This document shows positions 7,612 through 15,569 of a stretch of 45,724 bases of DNA, piece after piece. The notes under the pieces were generated by a model, which saw only the letters and a program-made list of their open reading frames with translations, was not told the DNA's origin and did no database searches. The stretch comes from Acetobacteroides hydrogenigenes (lineage in GTDB: Bacteria; Bacteroidota; Bacteroidia; Bacteroidales; ZOR0009), in assembly GCF_004340205.1 (NCBI RefSeq), contig NZ_SLWB01000020.1, forward strand, positions 1-45,724. Direction: 5' to 3'. A program made the position numbers and the translations under genes. The stretch's first letter is position 1, and every line of letters starts with the position of its first letter.

Positions 7612-10158
7612 CTAAAGTAGCGTAGTACCATCGGCTAATATTTGGGTACTTACAATTAAGTTACCCTTTATCTCAATAGCAAAAAGCATTCCATCTACTC
7701 CATCAAGAACAATTTCAGACTTTCCGATGCCACATGGAAAGCCTCTAGACAGTTCACCTTTAGCGTTAAACTGGTAAACATTGCTACTGCTATCGAACAA
7801 TAAGAAGGGGCTACGACTCCCTCCACCAAGAATTTGTAGTCTAGACATTTCGCCTATAACTTTCATTGTTTTATCAACCTTCAGATCCTTAGCAAGAACC
7901 TTAATACCAGAGCTACTTTTCAATAAAATAAAGTAACGATCGCCGACCATACCTTCTTTTACCCCATAGCAATCTTTAAACACACCTGACAGTTTGTCTG
8001 ACTGGGCAAGTAGCTTGCCATTTAATGCCACTACCCTTTGTGGAGAGAATAGCACCATCTTTTGATCTGCGACAATAACCTGCCCATTACGTAGGTCGAA
8101 TGGAAGCCTCCTTACAATGGCTCCCTTTGCATTCAGTATCTCTGTCCTACTATCCCTAGACAAAGCGATATAGTTTTGGCTCCTGAAGGTAAACATCACA
8201 ATCTTAGTCGGCATAAATGCCAGCTTAACCAACCTTTTAGGCTGCTCCTTACCAAATGGATTTACAAGGTATAGGATCCTACCATTATCAACAATATAGG
8301 TAAGATTGGCCCCTTCGCCGATCCCCTTGTCGGATAACCGTTCTATCCTATTAGAAAAAGAAAATCGGCTAATAATCTCTCCCTTATCGTTTATATAAGT
8401 AAGCGTTTTATCTACAACCAACGAAAGTACATTACGTCCATGCTGTGCTATGCTAAATATAGTATCAGGCTTACTTGGAAGTCGCCTACTCCACTTAGTA
8501 TGCAGCCCAGCATCTAATGCTACCAAACTGTCGGCCTTAACAGCAACAAGTAAGCTTCCACCCTCCTGCTTCTGTAAAACCGTACACATCGCCAAAGGCT
8601 TTGTAGAAGCATACGCAGATGTTGTATTCGGACTCATTCTCGCCCTCCCCATATAACCGGATAGCAGCAAGTTATCTCCACTCGAGGTCACGGTAAAAGC
8701 AAGTCCATGCCAAGCCCCAATATTTTTTTTAGATAAGAAATCCAACGCAAGAGCCTTAAAGATAGACTTTAAAAATTTTTCTGAGGATGATGGATTAATG
8801 TATAAAGCAGCGACACCCGTATTGGTTACCTTCTTTTTCCACAGCCCACAAATGCTAGCATTCTTGCGCAAGGAAGCAATGGAGCATTCGTAGTTAAGCA
8901 TTCTTATGGCACTTTCAGATGCTGCCATTACCACCTTACTATCCTTTACCTGTATATAGGATGGCTTTACCATCTGAAACGATGCTCCAAGTATTTTTTG
9001 CAAACTAGCATTTGTTGAATCAAGAGCAAGCTTTACGATCTGGCTCTCCTGAATACGCCTCAAACAAGGCAGTTGCTTTAAATTCTGAAGCAACACTCCT
9101 GCATCCTTTGGATATAGAATAGCAACAAAACCAGACGAGTCTGTTCGTACGCTTTTCACATGCTGAACAATAGCACGTTCAGGATTAACGGTTAGCAACA
9201 GTCTTTTAAGATCACACTTACTGCTATCCCTATTGTTCGGATACAGATGCTTCATCTCGGTTCGATAGTCATCAAAACAGCGTTCAAGGCAAAATGCCGT
9301 ATTCTCAGTTAGAAGCGAAGGAGAGAGAAGCTCACGAGGATGCACCAACGCCATCTGCTTACCATATTCGCTCTGCTCATCTACAGTAAGCATTCCACTA
9401 AAGGTAGCCTCACTATCGTTATGCGTATAGTCAATAAGCATCCAACTGCAAAGACGAGATGCTACATCTGCCATGTTCAGCCCATCTAAAAAAACATTAG
9501 CCTTAAGCCAAGGAGCAATAGCCTTAATATTTACAACAATTGAAGCATCGGATGTTGAGCTTGTAAGCTTATATACATTTTGAAGTTCTGGAGACACAGC
9601 CGATTCCACGTCAATTTTACGTGCTGCCGATTCAATTAGAACCAACGAAGGACTAAAGGATGTTATGCCCTTTGCATGCATAAAGTACAAAGAGTAGCCA
9701 TTCGAGAATGTACAAGTGTATATCGTCCGATTATTGTAGCTAATTTCGTTAACCTTGAGCTTCGCAAAACTGAGTAGCTCTTTCATCTGCCTATTGCTCA
9801 ACTCCTCGTTAGAGTTAAGCAGCACCAACGGCTCAATCCTGTTTTTGCCAATAGGGTGAAAGCTGATGAGCATCGGATTCTCCAGCATCTCCCTAAACTT
9901 AGAGTTCCCCTCCAACCGCTTTATAACCTTATCGACATAGGGATTAACAGCACCCGTAAAAGGATTCTTATCGCTATTCCCTCCAGCAAATGCATCTAAA
10001 TGATTAACCCTTACCACCGCAACAACATCTGTAGGAATAGCCGTTAGTATGTTTGTTGCCTGGTTCTCCTTTTTGTAGTAGTAAATAAACGCACCACCAA
10101 GCCCAGCAAGCAGCATCAGGCCTAGCGCAATAAGTATAAGATATTTTTTAGTTGACAT
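7612..10158 (-). CDS. Large membrane-anchored protein of unknown function
   Basis: An 848-residue protein I cannot assign. One N-terminal membrane anchor (about residues 7-27, YLILIALGLMLLAGLGGAFI) precedes a long part facing outward. Residues 35-480 contain AIPTDVVAVVRVNHLDAF and look like the DUF3352-type proteins that begin with an anchored 'P.da..vv.vn' segment. From about residue 520 the sequence shows repeated short beta-strand blocks (SLVALDAGLHTKW, TLTYINDKGEIISRF, ILYLVNPFGKEQPKRLV, VVALNGKLLAQSD) that suggest a PQQ-like or YVTN-like beta-propeller. It is transcribed from a -7 box at 10176-10183, with the DUF4834 gene downstream. A role in envelope maintenance is only a guess. Confidence 0.75.
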   Translation of the reverse strand: MSTKKYLILIALGLMLLAGLGGAFIYYYKKENQATNILTAIPTDVVAVVRVNHLDAFAGGNSDKNPFTGAVNPYVDKVIKRLEGNSKFREMLENPMLISFHPIGKNRIEPLVLLNSNEELSNRQMKELLSFAKLKVNEISYNNRTIYTCTFSNGYSLYFMHAKGITSFSPSLVLIESAARKIDVESAVSPELQNVYKLTSSTSDASIVVNIKAIAPWLKANVFLDGLNMADVASRLCSWMLIDYTHNDSEATFSGMLTVDEQSEYGKQMALVHPRELLSPSLLTENTAFCLERCFDDYRTEMKHLYPNNRDSSKCDLKRLLLTVNPERAIVQHVKSVRTDSSGFVAILYPKDAGVLLQNLKQLPCLRRIQESQIVKLALDSTNASLQKILGASFQMVKPSYIQVKDSKVVMAASESAIRMLNYECSIASLRKNASICGLWKKKVTNTGVAALYINPSSSEKFLKSIFKALALDFLSKKNIGAWHGLAFTVTSSGDNLLLSGYMGRARMSPNTTSAYASTKPLAMCTVLQKQEGGSLLVAVKADSLVALDAGLHTKWSRRLPSKPDTIFSIAQHGRNVLSLVVDKTLTYINDKGEIISRFSFSNRIERLSDKGIGEGANLTYIVDNGRILYLVNPFGKEQPKRLVKLAFMPTKIVMFTFRSQNYIALSRDSRTEILNAKGAIVRRLPFDLRNGQVIVADQKMVLFSPQRVVALNGKLLAQSDKLSGVFKDCYGVKEGMVGDRYFILLKSSSGIKVLAKDLKVDKTMKVIGEMSRLQILGGGSRSPFLLFDSSSNVYQFNAKGELSRGFPCGIGKSEIVLDGVDGMLFAIEIKGNLIVSTQILADGTTLL

Positions 10159-10175
10159 AGCAAAAAATCTTGTAT

Positions 10176-10183
10176 CAAAGATA
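10176..10183 (-). promoter_or_regulatory. -7 promoter element for the 848-residue gene
   Basis: Reads TATCTTTG on the - strand, 17 bases before the ATG at 10158. It matches TAnnTTTG fully. The -33 element is not clear. Confidence 0.55.
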
Positions 10184-10257
10184 TAAACAAGAAAGCGGAT
10201 TGCCGTTACAAGATGGTCTTTTTAAGGTGTTTTATGCACACACGGTCGTAATCCGCG

Positions 10258-10289
10258 TTTGGCAATCAAATCATTTTAGCCTTACTTTG
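10258..10289 (+). promoter_or_regulatory. Promoter of ung
   Basis: TTTG at 10258-10261, 20 bases, then TTACTTTG at 10282-10289 (seven of eight positions of TAnnTTTG). It places the transcript start just before ATG 10308 and argues against the longer open frame that begins at 10170. Confidence 0.6.
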
Positions 10290-10307
10290 CATAAACCGCA
10301 ACGCAAA

Positions 10308-10991
10308 ATGGAAGCTACCAAGAAACCAATTATCCACGAGAGCTGGTACAATGTACTAAATGCTGAGTTCGAAAAGGATTACTTTATGTCGTTGAAAGCA
10401 TTTTTGGTGGAAGAGAAAAAGCACCATGTTGTTTACCCTCCCGGACCACTCATCTTCAACGCTTTCGACACAACACCTTTCGACGAAGTTAAGGTGGTTA
10501 TTCTTGGACAAGACCCCTACCACGGTCCTGGTCAGGCCCATGGACTTTGCTTCTCGGTTCCTGAAGGCGTTCAGCCTCCTCCTTCGCTGGTTAACATCTT
10601 TAAAGAACAGAACGAAGACTTAGGTCTACCACGACCTCAACATGGCAACCTAACCGCTTGGGCAAAGCAAGGTGTTCTTCTTCTTAACGCAACGCTAACG
10701 GTAAGGGCTCATACCGCCGGTTCGCACCAAAAGAAGGGATGGGAAACCTTTACCGATGCTGCCATAAAGGCCGTTTCCGACAACCTTACGGGTGTGGTAT
10801 TCCTGCTTTGGGGTAACTATGCGCAAGCCAAGAGCGCCATTATCGATACATCAAAGCACCACATCCTAAAGTCGGTGCATCCCTCACCCCTTTCCGCATC
10901 GCGAGGGTTCTTTGGTTGCAAGCACTTCTCGAAGGCCAACGAGCTGCTGAAAGCACAAGGCAAAGAACCAATCAACTGGAGGCTTCAGTAG
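10308..10991 (+). CDS. ung: Uracil-DNA glycosylase, family 1
   Basis: Removes uracil from DNA at the start of base-excision repair. The family-1 catalytic motif [19 protein letters not shown] is complete, including the water-activating Asp, and the minor-groove loop [18 protein letters not shown] contains the catalytic His. Other motifs present are LLLNATLTV and [11 protein letters not shown]. With ATG 10308 ([13 protein letters not shown]) the protein has 227 residues, normal for Ung. The frame is open back to 10170, but the extra 46 residues overlap the promoter and do not look like the family. It converges on the MazG-like gene with two bases between stops. Confidence 0.96.
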   Translation: MEATKKPIIHESWYNVLNAEFEKDYFMSLKAFLVEEKKHHVVYPPGPLIFNAFDTTPFDEVKVVILGQDPYHGPGQAHGLCFSVPEGVQPPPSLVNIFKEQNEDLGLPRPQHGNLTAWAKQGVLLLNATLTVRAHTAGSHQKKGWETFTDAAIKAVSDNLTGVVFLLWGNYAQAKSAIIDTSKHHILKSVHPSPLSASRGFFGCKHFSKANELLKAQGKEPINWRLQ

Positions 10992-10993
10992 AA

Positions 10994-11317
10994 CTACAGC
11001 TTCGGGTTCTCCTTATGCCGATTGGCATCGCGCAGCGTCTTCTTCTCCAGATTTTTTTCTAGCGCCTGGGTAAGATCTATGCCAGTTTGGTTGGCAATGC
11101 ACATCAGCACAAACAGCACATCGGCCAGCTCGTCGTCAAGGCGCTTGCCCTTGTCGCTCTCCTTCTCCGACTGCTCGCCATAGCGCCTAGCCATTATCCG
11201 CGCCACCTCGCCCACTTCCTCCATTAGAATGGCAAGGTTGGTCATCTCGTTAAAGTAGCGCACGCCGTACTCCTTAATCCACGCATCGATGCGGGCTTGA
11301 GCCTCCTCTATGGTCAT
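10994..11317 (-). CDS. MazG-like nucleotide pyrophosphohydrolase
   Basis: A 107-residue all-helical MazG-like protein, expected to hydrolyse a nucleoside triphosphate to monophosphate and pyrophosphate with Mg2+. The metal-binding pattern is clear: EEVGEVAR (EExxE) and DDELADVLF (ExxD). The length fits the short YpjD/iMazG class. ATG 11317 overlaps the dtd stop by one base (TGATG), so the two are translationally coupled; a GTG one codon upstream is possible. The pairing with dtd suggests a shared quality-control transcript, which is inference. Confidence 0.9.
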   Translation of the reverse strand: MTIEEAQARIDAWIKEYGVRYFNEMTNLAILMEEVGEVARIMARRYGEQSEKESDKGKRLDDELADVLFVLMCIANQTGIDLTQALEKNLEKKTLRDANRHKENPKL

Positions 11318-11769
11318 CACTCTCTGTTTTTAGTATCAATAACAATGGTTACAGGGCCATCGTTGAGCAGCTCCACCTTCATGTCGGCGCCAAAGATTCC
11401 CGTGCCCACAGGCTTACCTAAATCGCGCTCCACTTGGGCTACAAACTGGTTGTACATAGGTATGGCAAAATCGAGCTTAGAAGCCTTGATGTACGATGGC
11501 CGATTCCCCTTCTTGGTGGAGGCGTGCAGCGTAAACTGGCTAACAACAATGATGTCGCCACCTACCTCAGCCACCGAACGGTTCATCACGCCTTGCTCAT
11601 CCTCAAAGATGCGCATTCGAACGATTTTTCCGCTTAGCCACTCGATATCCTCCGGAGTATCGGCATCCTCTATCCCAACTAGGATAAGCAGCCCCTCGCC
11701 TATCGAAGATTTAACCTCGCCATCGATGGTAACCGAAGCCTTTGCTACCCGTTGAACTACTGCTCTCAT
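11317..11769 (-). CDS. dtd: D-aminoacyl-tRNA deacylase
   Basis: Removes D-amino acids (and glycine from tRNA-Ala) misattached to tRNA. The family start MRAVVQRVAKASVTIDGE is present, as are the active-site SQFTLHA motif (about residue 78) and the C-terminal NDGPVTI that contains the Gly-cisPro chirality filter. The 150 residues match the family. It is the first gene of a two-gene operon with the MazG-like gene. Confidence 0.97.
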   Translation of the reverse strand: MRAVVQRVAKASVTIDGEVKSSIGEGLLILVGIEDADTPEDIEWLSGKIVRMRIFEDEQGVMNRSVAEVGGDIIVVSQFTLHASTKKGNRPSYIKASKLDFAIPMYNQFVAQVERDLGKPVGTGIFGADMKVELLNDGPVTIVIDTKNRE

Positions 11770-11882
11770 CTATCATTATTTTATAAAGCCCCTAAAAGTA
11801 TAAAATTGACGGCAAAGGATACGCACAAAGGTCAATTTGGACAAAACATCAGACAAAAGCAGCAAAGAGAGCATCATCATGC

Positions 11883-11890
11883 TATATTTG
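11883..11890 (+). promoter_or_regulatory. -7 promoter element for the SMP-30-like gene
   Basis: TATATTTG, a full TAnnTTTG match 22 bases before ATG 11913. Confidence 0.6.
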
Positions 11891-11912
11891 ATGCCAGCAA
11901 ATAATCGCAACC

Positions 11913-12794
11913 ATGCAAAAAATACTACTACTAGCAGCACTGCTAACCTCAACAACGGCAATTGCACAAAAAAGTGAAAGCCCCTATCAGCCTAAAGACC
12001 TAACGGCCGAAATGGTTTTCTCCAAAAGCATAGAAGGCCCTGCTCAAGGGCCCGATGGAATTCTCTACCTCGTAAACTTCGAGCGCAAGGGAACTATTGG
12101 GCAAATTGACAAGCAGGGTACCCCATCGCTCTTTGTCAACCTCCCCGAAGGGAGCACCGGAAACGGTATCCGCTTCAACCGCAAGGGCGATATGTTTATT
12201 GCCGACTACACCGGGCACAACATCCTCACCATACAAAGGGGAAGCAAGGAGGTGAAGGTATTCGCCCACGAGCCAAAGATGAATCAGCCCAACGATGTGG
12301 CCATAACCTCCAGCGGTATCCTATTCGCCAGCGACCCCAACTGGAAGGATAACACCGGCAACCTCTGGCGCATTTCGCCCAAAGGAGAGGTAACGCTCCT
12401 TGAGGCCAACATGGGCACCACCAACGGCGTAGAGGTAAGCCCCGGCAACAAGTATCTCTACGTTAACGAATCCATCCAGCGCCGCATTTGGCGATACAAC
12501 ATAGACAAGCAGGGCAACATCAGCAACAAAACGCTCTTCTACACCTTCGACGACTTTGGAATGGACGGCATGCGCTGCGACGTAAAGGGAAACCTCTACG
12601 TTACGCGCCACGGTAAGGGAACCGTTGTAATCCTTTCTCCAAAAGGCGAGCTTATCCGAGAGGTAACCATGAAGGGTAAGCTACCCTCCAACATCGCCTT
12701 TGGCGGTAAGGATGGAAAGACCTGCTACATCACCCTACAGGACAGGGGGTGCGTAGAGGTATTCCGCAGCGAGGTTGCCGGAAGGGAGTACTAG
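11913..12794 (+). CDS. Secreted SMP-30/gluconolactonase-like beta-propeller protein
   Basis: A 293-residue protein with a clear signal peptide (MQKILLLAALLTSTTAIAQ) and a six-bladed propeller of the SMP-30/gluconolactonase/LRE type. Blade-like repeats are seen at GPAQGPDGILYLVNF, GNGIRFNRKGDMFIADY, PNDVAITSSGILFASDP, TNGVEVSPGNKYLYVNES, DGMRCDVKGNLYVTRHG and PSNIAFGGKDGKTCYITL. In this family the Glu, Asn and Asp residues at the propeller centre bind a divalent metal; DGMRCDVKGNLYV matches one such site. The substrate cannot be told. The next gene starts 35 bases downstream and is likely cotranscribed. Confidence 0.88.
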   Translation: MQKILLLAALLTSTTAIAQKSESPYQPKDLTAEMVFSKSIEGPAQGPDGILYLVNFERKGTIGQIDKQGTPSLFVNLPEGSTGNGIRFNRKGDMFIADYTGHNILTIQRGSKEVKVFAHEPKMNQPNDVAITSSGILFASDPNWKDNTGNLWRISPKGEVTLLEANMGTTNGVEVSPGNKYLYVNESIQRRIWRYNIDKQGNISNKTLFYTFDDFGMDGMRCDVKGNLYVTRHGKGTVVILSPKGELIREVTMKGKLPSNIAFGGKDGKTCYITLQDRGCVEVFRSEVAGREY

Positions 12795-12829
12795 AAGTTT
12801 TACTGATATTCAACCCGTGAACGTTGCCA

Positions 12830-13390
12830 ATGCTTAACGACCTATCATTCGAGGAGGTTCTATGCCGCACCTGCAGCAAAGTAGAGATGCAGGCTATTAC
12901 CGAGGTGGTGTGCCAGCATCCCGAGAGGATCAACGAGGTGTGGGCTCTCGCCAACTCGTCCATCCCAAACGCCTGGCGAGCCGCTTGGGCGCTGGCGCAT
13001 ATCAACGAAAAGAATAGCCAGCTGCTTATCCCCTATCTCGCAGAGATAGCCGACATCGTCACCACCACCAAGAACCTCAGCATCAAGCGCGAGCTATTAA
13101 AGATTCTGATTCTTCACCCCCTACCCGACGAGCCATCGGGGGTGCTGCTCGACAGCTGCTTCGAAACGGTAACCTCCAACCTCGTCCCTGTAGGGCTAAG
13201 GATGTACGCCATGAGCATGGTTGCCAAATACTGCGACAAGTACCCCGAGCTTATCCCCGAATTCGTTGCCGTGCTCGAAACCATCTTGGCAGAGCCCCCA
13301 TCTGTAGGCATGAAAGGCTGGGCAAGCCGGCTAGTACAACAGCTCTCTCAGAATAAGAAGCTAAACGGAAATAGACGGAAGCGTTTGTAA
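12830..13390 (+). CDS. HEAT-like helical repeat protein, function unknown
   Basis: A 186-residue protein made of paired helices (INEVWALANSSIPNAWRAAW, LSIKRELLKILILHP, VPVGLRMYAMSMVAKYCDKY) that resembles short HEAT-repeat proteins of Bacteroidota. No catalytic motif is visible and there is no signal peptide. I chose ATG 12830 (MLNDLSFEEV); an in-frame TTG lies two codons upstream. The C-terminus is strongly basic (NKKLNGNRRKRL). It follows the SMP-30-like gene closely. Function unknown. Confidence 0.75.
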   Translation: MLNDLSFEEVLCRTCSKVEMQAITEVVCQHPERINEVWALANSSIPNAWRAAWALAHINEKNSQLLIPYLAEIADIVTTTKNLSIKRELLKILILHPLPDEPSGVLLDSCFETVTSNLVPVGLRMYAMSMVAKYCDKYPELIPEFVAVLETILAEPPSVGMKGWASRLVQQLSQNKKLNGNRRKRL

Positions 13391-13514
13391 GATTAAAGAA
13401 ATTAAAGAATATCCATAACGTTTAGTCAAAGTTCATTGCCCTCCCACCTGGCGCCTCGACTCCGCTCGGCGACCAAGCTAAGCAAAACCGAAACTCGGCA
13501 ACCGAGCAAAGCCT

Positions 13515-13560
13515 ATACCGGTAGCCGAGCGGAGCCGATACCGGTAGCCGAGCGAAGCCG
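13515..13560. repeat. 23-bp tandem repeat in a GC-rich intergenic region
   Basis: Two consecutive 23-bp units (13515-13537 and 13538-13560) differ at one base and contain CCGGTAGCCGAGCG. Degenerate relatives (CTCGGCAACCGAGC, CTCCGCTCGGCGACC) lie just upstream within 13450-13514. The motifs are partly self-complementary, as in REP-like elements. No gene is convincing in 13391-13647. Confidence 0.7.
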
Positions 13561-13573
13561 AGGCTAAAACAGC

Positions 13574-13605
13574 AAACCCCACCGGAGACACTCCTGGCGG
13601 GGTTT
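13574..13605. terminator. Hairpin, possible terminator
   Basis: AAACCCCACCGG pairs with CTGGCGGGGTTT across an 8-base loop with one mismatch and one G-U pair. It may end the 12830 transcript or the 58-residue gene on the other strand. The T-tract is short. Confidence 0.45.
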
Positions 13606-13647
13606 ACCAATATTAATTAGGTGTAGCAGTTTGTTTATCGACGACGG

Positions 13648-13824
13648 CTATTGGGCCTCATGGCGCTCAAGCCCCAGCGACCTCAGCTCGTTCTTAACCT
13701 GCCCTAAAGCCTGCTGTAAAGCCAAGCCCTGATTCTGAAGCTCGTTAAGCCGGTTCATTTCCCAATCGGTAAGGTTGAAAGTCATCCTCAGATCACTTCC
13801 AAAGTCAACATCTAGCGTATGCAT
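13648..13824 (-). CDS. Small hypothetical protein with a strong Shine-Dalgarno
   Basis: A 58-residue acidic/helical protein (MHTLDVDFGSDLRMTFNL... LGLERHEAQ) that I do not recognise. I chose ATG 13824 because GGAGGTG lies seven bases upstream, a near-perfect Shine-Dalgarno that is rare in this phylum. The open frame extends to 13872, but that part overlaps the tRNA terminator and is hydrophobic noise. The C-terminal half (WEMNRLNELQNQGLALQQAL) is probably a coiled coil. It lies 90 bases downstream of tRNA-Gly(CCC), on the same strand. Confidence 0.55.
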   Translation of the reverse strand: MHTLDVDFGSDLRMTFNLTDWEMNRLNELQNQGLALQQALGQVKNELRSLGLERHEAQ

Positions 13825-13861
13825 CTTTTCACCTCCCATGATTCTAAACATCAGTAAAAAT

Positions 13862-13901
13862 AAAAAAGCCACCCATACGTCTTTCGGACGTACACGTGGC
13901 T
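13862..13901 (-). terminator. Terminator of tRNA-Gly(CCC)
   Basis: On the - strand AGCCAC...GTGGCT and TACGTC...GACGTA form two 6-bp stems separated by a 3x3 internal loop, closed by CGAAA and followed by a run of T. Confidence 0.8.
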
Positions 13902-13913
13902 AACTTCGTTAAG

Positions 13914-13986
13914 AGCGAAAAACGGGGCTCGAACCCGCGACCCTCAGCTTGGGAAGCTGATGCTCTACCGACTGAGCTACTTTCGC
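13914..13986 (-). tRNA. tRNA-Gly (anticodon CCC)
   Basis: Folds as a complete cloverleaf on the - strand: acceptor GCGAAAG, D-loop AGTCGGTAGA, anticodon stem CAGC/GCTG with loop TTCCCAA (anticodon CCC, reads GGG), T-loop GGTTCGAGCCC, and discriminator U, as expected for glycine. CCA is not encoded. A TACATTTG -7 box lies upstream and a terminator downstream. Confidence 0.96.
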
Positions 13987-13998
13987 ATGGTGTAGGGG

Positions 13999-14006
13999 CA
14001 AATGTA
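13999..14006 (-). promoter_or_regulatory. -7 promoter element for tRNA-Gly(CCC)
   Basis: Reads TACATTTG on the - strand, a full TAnnTTTG match 12 bases before the tRNA 5' end. Confidence 0.65.
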
Positions 14007-14095
14007 TAAATATTTTTGAATCGATGGCTAGCGCTCCCAAATTTTCTTTCCGTTAAAAGTGGATGCGAGTACTAAAGCGAATCCCTTTTCTTTCG

Positions 14096-14138
14096 GCCAA
14101 CAAAAAAATATTTCCCCCATCAGCGCACCAACCAACCC
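14096..14138 (+). repeat. Direct repeat, copy 1 (about 42 bp)
   Basis: Shares GCCAAC-A-tract followed by CCCCATCAGCGCACCAACCA with the copy at 14274-14315. The pair is separated by 135 bases that hold two small hairpins. It lies in the gene-free stretch 13987-14369 upstream of the 282-residue gene. Confidence 0.8.
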
Positions 14139-14172
14139 CCGTTCGCCGTAGTCTATATCAGCGCTCGAGGCT

Positions 14173-14221
14173 AGGCGAAGTTTGTAACTTCGCCTTTGCT
14201 AAGTAGCGGTCTTTAGACCGC
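14173..14221. repeat. Two adjacent hairpins between the direct repeats
   Basis: AGGCGAAG/CTTCGCCT (14173-14195, 7-base loop) and GCGGTC/GACCGC (14206-14221, 4-base loop) are perfect short inverted repeats. The arrangement looks like a REP-type or small non-autonomous element; no transposase is nearby. Confidence 0.65.
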
Positions 14222-14273
14222 AATCAAATGTAGCAAAAAAGCAAAGCGCAGACCTACGCCCCCTCGGCAGCCA

Positions 14274-14315
14274 GCCAACGAAAAAATTTCCCCCCATCAG
14301 CGCACCAACCAACCC
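14274..14315 (+). repeat. Direct repeat, copy 2 (about 42 bp)
   Basis: Partner of 14096-14138. The C-tract is one base longer and the A-tract differs slightly; the last 24 bases are identical. It ends 54 bases before ATG 14370. Confidence 0.8.
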
Positions 14316-14369
14316 ATCTTTTTCATATTTTCAGATGACCTAAAAATATACTAACCCAACTGCTTAACC

Positions 14370-15218
14370 ATGACAAAGCGCAAGTACCGAGGAACCGACT
14401 CCCAAATGCTGATGGCCGCCTACCTGATTGCCGATCGCGGTATAGAGAAAGCGCAGCTCCTTGCCGAACGCCGCCCACAATGGGCCGACCCCTTCTTCCC
14501 AAACCTAAAGGCCAAAATCAACGAAGCCTTCAGCAAGAATATGGGCGTAGACATCCTCGCCTACCAGCAGGAGGCCACCGCAAAGGTTAAGGGCATCATC
14601 GCCACCGCGCACCGCGGCATCATGGACCTGAAGGCCGAAATCGAGGTAGGCTTCCGCAGCAGCCCCACCCGCAGAAGCGTCCTCCTTACCGAGCTCGGCT
14701 ACGACAAGCTGCCCAAAAAGAACATCAGCCAGAGCCAGTACGTCCAGCTGCTGGCCACCCTACGGGCCAACCTCACCCCAGCCGTAAAGGCCGAGCTGCT
14801 TGAGGTAGGCGCCAACCCCGCCGCCATCGACGCGCTGCTGCAGCTGGCCCAGCAGCTCATCGAGGCCAACGACCGCCAGGAGTCGCTGAAGACAAACCGC
14901 AAAATCCTAAACGCCGGTAACATCGCCGAGCTCAACGCCCTCTACGACGAGGTAACCGCCGTGTGCAAGCTTGTAGCCACCTACTTTGCCGGCAACCAAA
15001 CCATGAAGGAGCACTTCAGCTTCGCCAAAGCGCTAAAGGCACAGGGGTACATGCGCCGCTCCAAGAAGAAGGAGCCATCCGCATCGCCCACCAAGCCAGA
15101 AGCCGCCGCTCCCAACCCGCAGGCCAGCAGCCATGGCGCCTCCATCGCCCCCACGCTGATCGACGGCGCCCCTTCAGCCACCGTCGCCAACGAAAAAGCA
15201 GCCGCTGCCGACGAGTAA
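14370..15218 (+). CDS. GC-rich helical accessory protein, possibly C-terminally truncated
   Basis: A 282-residue soluble, mostly helical protein (MTKRKYRGTDSQMLMAAYLI...) that I do not recognise. There is no signal peptide. An Ala/Pro-rich, low-complexity tail starts near residue 232 (KKKEPSASPTKPEAAAPNPQ). Its GC content (about 60% by eye) and strong use of C-ending codons differ from most neighbours but match the gene at 44592. The reading frame continues past the TAA at 15216 into a 21-bp repeat array encoding MAE-type heptads, broken by two more stops, so the present C-terminus may be the result of a stop gained within a longer repeat tail. It lies between two tRNA-Gly genes transcribed the other way. 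Confidence 0.75.
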   Translation: MTKRKYRGTDSQMLMAAYLIADRGIEKAQLLAERRPQWADPFFPNLKAKINEAFSKNMGVDILAYQQEATAKVKGIIATAHRGIMDLKAEIEVGFRSSPTRRSVLLTELGYDKLPKKNISQSQYVQLLATLRANLTPAVKAELLEVGANPAAIDALLQLAQQLIEANDRQESLKTNRKILNAGNIAELNALYDEVTAVCKLVATYFAGNQTMKEHFSFAKALKAQGYMRRSKKKEPSASPTKPEAAAPNPQASSHGASIAPTLIDGAPSATVANEKAAAADE

Positions 15219-15494
15219 GCAGCGGCCGAAGCCATTTCAGCAATGGCCGAAGCAATATAGGTCATGGCCGAAATCATTTCAGAAGTGGTCGAAGAGAATT
15301 CAGAAGCGGCAGAAACGAAGAAGGAAATGGCCGAATCCACAACAGTAATGACAGAAACTATATCAGAAGCGGCCGAAACAAAATAAGAAATGGCAGAAAT
15401 CATATCGGTAATGGCCGAAGCTACATCAGCAATGGCAGAAGCCATACCAAAAGTGGCCGAAGGCGCATCAGCAACGGCAGCCAAAGCAAAGGAA
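15201..15494 (+). repeat. Degenerate 21-bp tandem repeat encoding seven-residue units, with three in-frame stops
   Basis: Fourteen units of exactly 21 bp (starts 15201, 15222, ... 15474), each near ATG-GCC-GAA-GCN-ATA-TCA-GCA, stay in the frame of the upstream gene without any indel. Translated, they read as heptads such as MAEATSA, MAEAIPK, VAEGASA. Three stops interrupt the frame at 15216 (TAA), 15258 (TAG) and 15384 (TAA). All three fall on unit position 6, where other units often have TCA or TCG (Ser), so each is one C-to-A change from serine. After the last unit the frame runs on to the tRNA terminator. Confidence 0.9.
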
Positions 15495-15540
15495 CGGAAA
15501 GCGACCGCAGCAGGTCAAGCAGCAGCAAAACGGCACCAAC

Positions 15541-15569
15541 AAAAAAAGGACCACCTTTCGGTAGTCCTT
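15541..15569 (-). terminator. Terminator of tRNA-Gly(GCC)
   Basis: On the - strand AAGGACTACC-GAAA-GGTGGTCCTT (one G-U pair) is followed by a T-run. It lies three bases beyond the tRNA 3' end. Confidence 0.92.

Noticed and set aside
10170-10307. Longer uracil-DNA glycosylase
   Set aside because: The extra 46 residues are not family-like and overlap the promoter.
13422-13610. Short - strand frame in the GC-rich repeat region
   Set aside because: It consists of the tandem repeat and a hairpin; no start context or protein-like sequence.
14981-15484. Open - strand frame of 167 codons through the heptad repeat
   Set aside because: It starts at TTG, is antisense to a better gene, and its openness follows from the repeat composition (Ala/Ser-rich translation).
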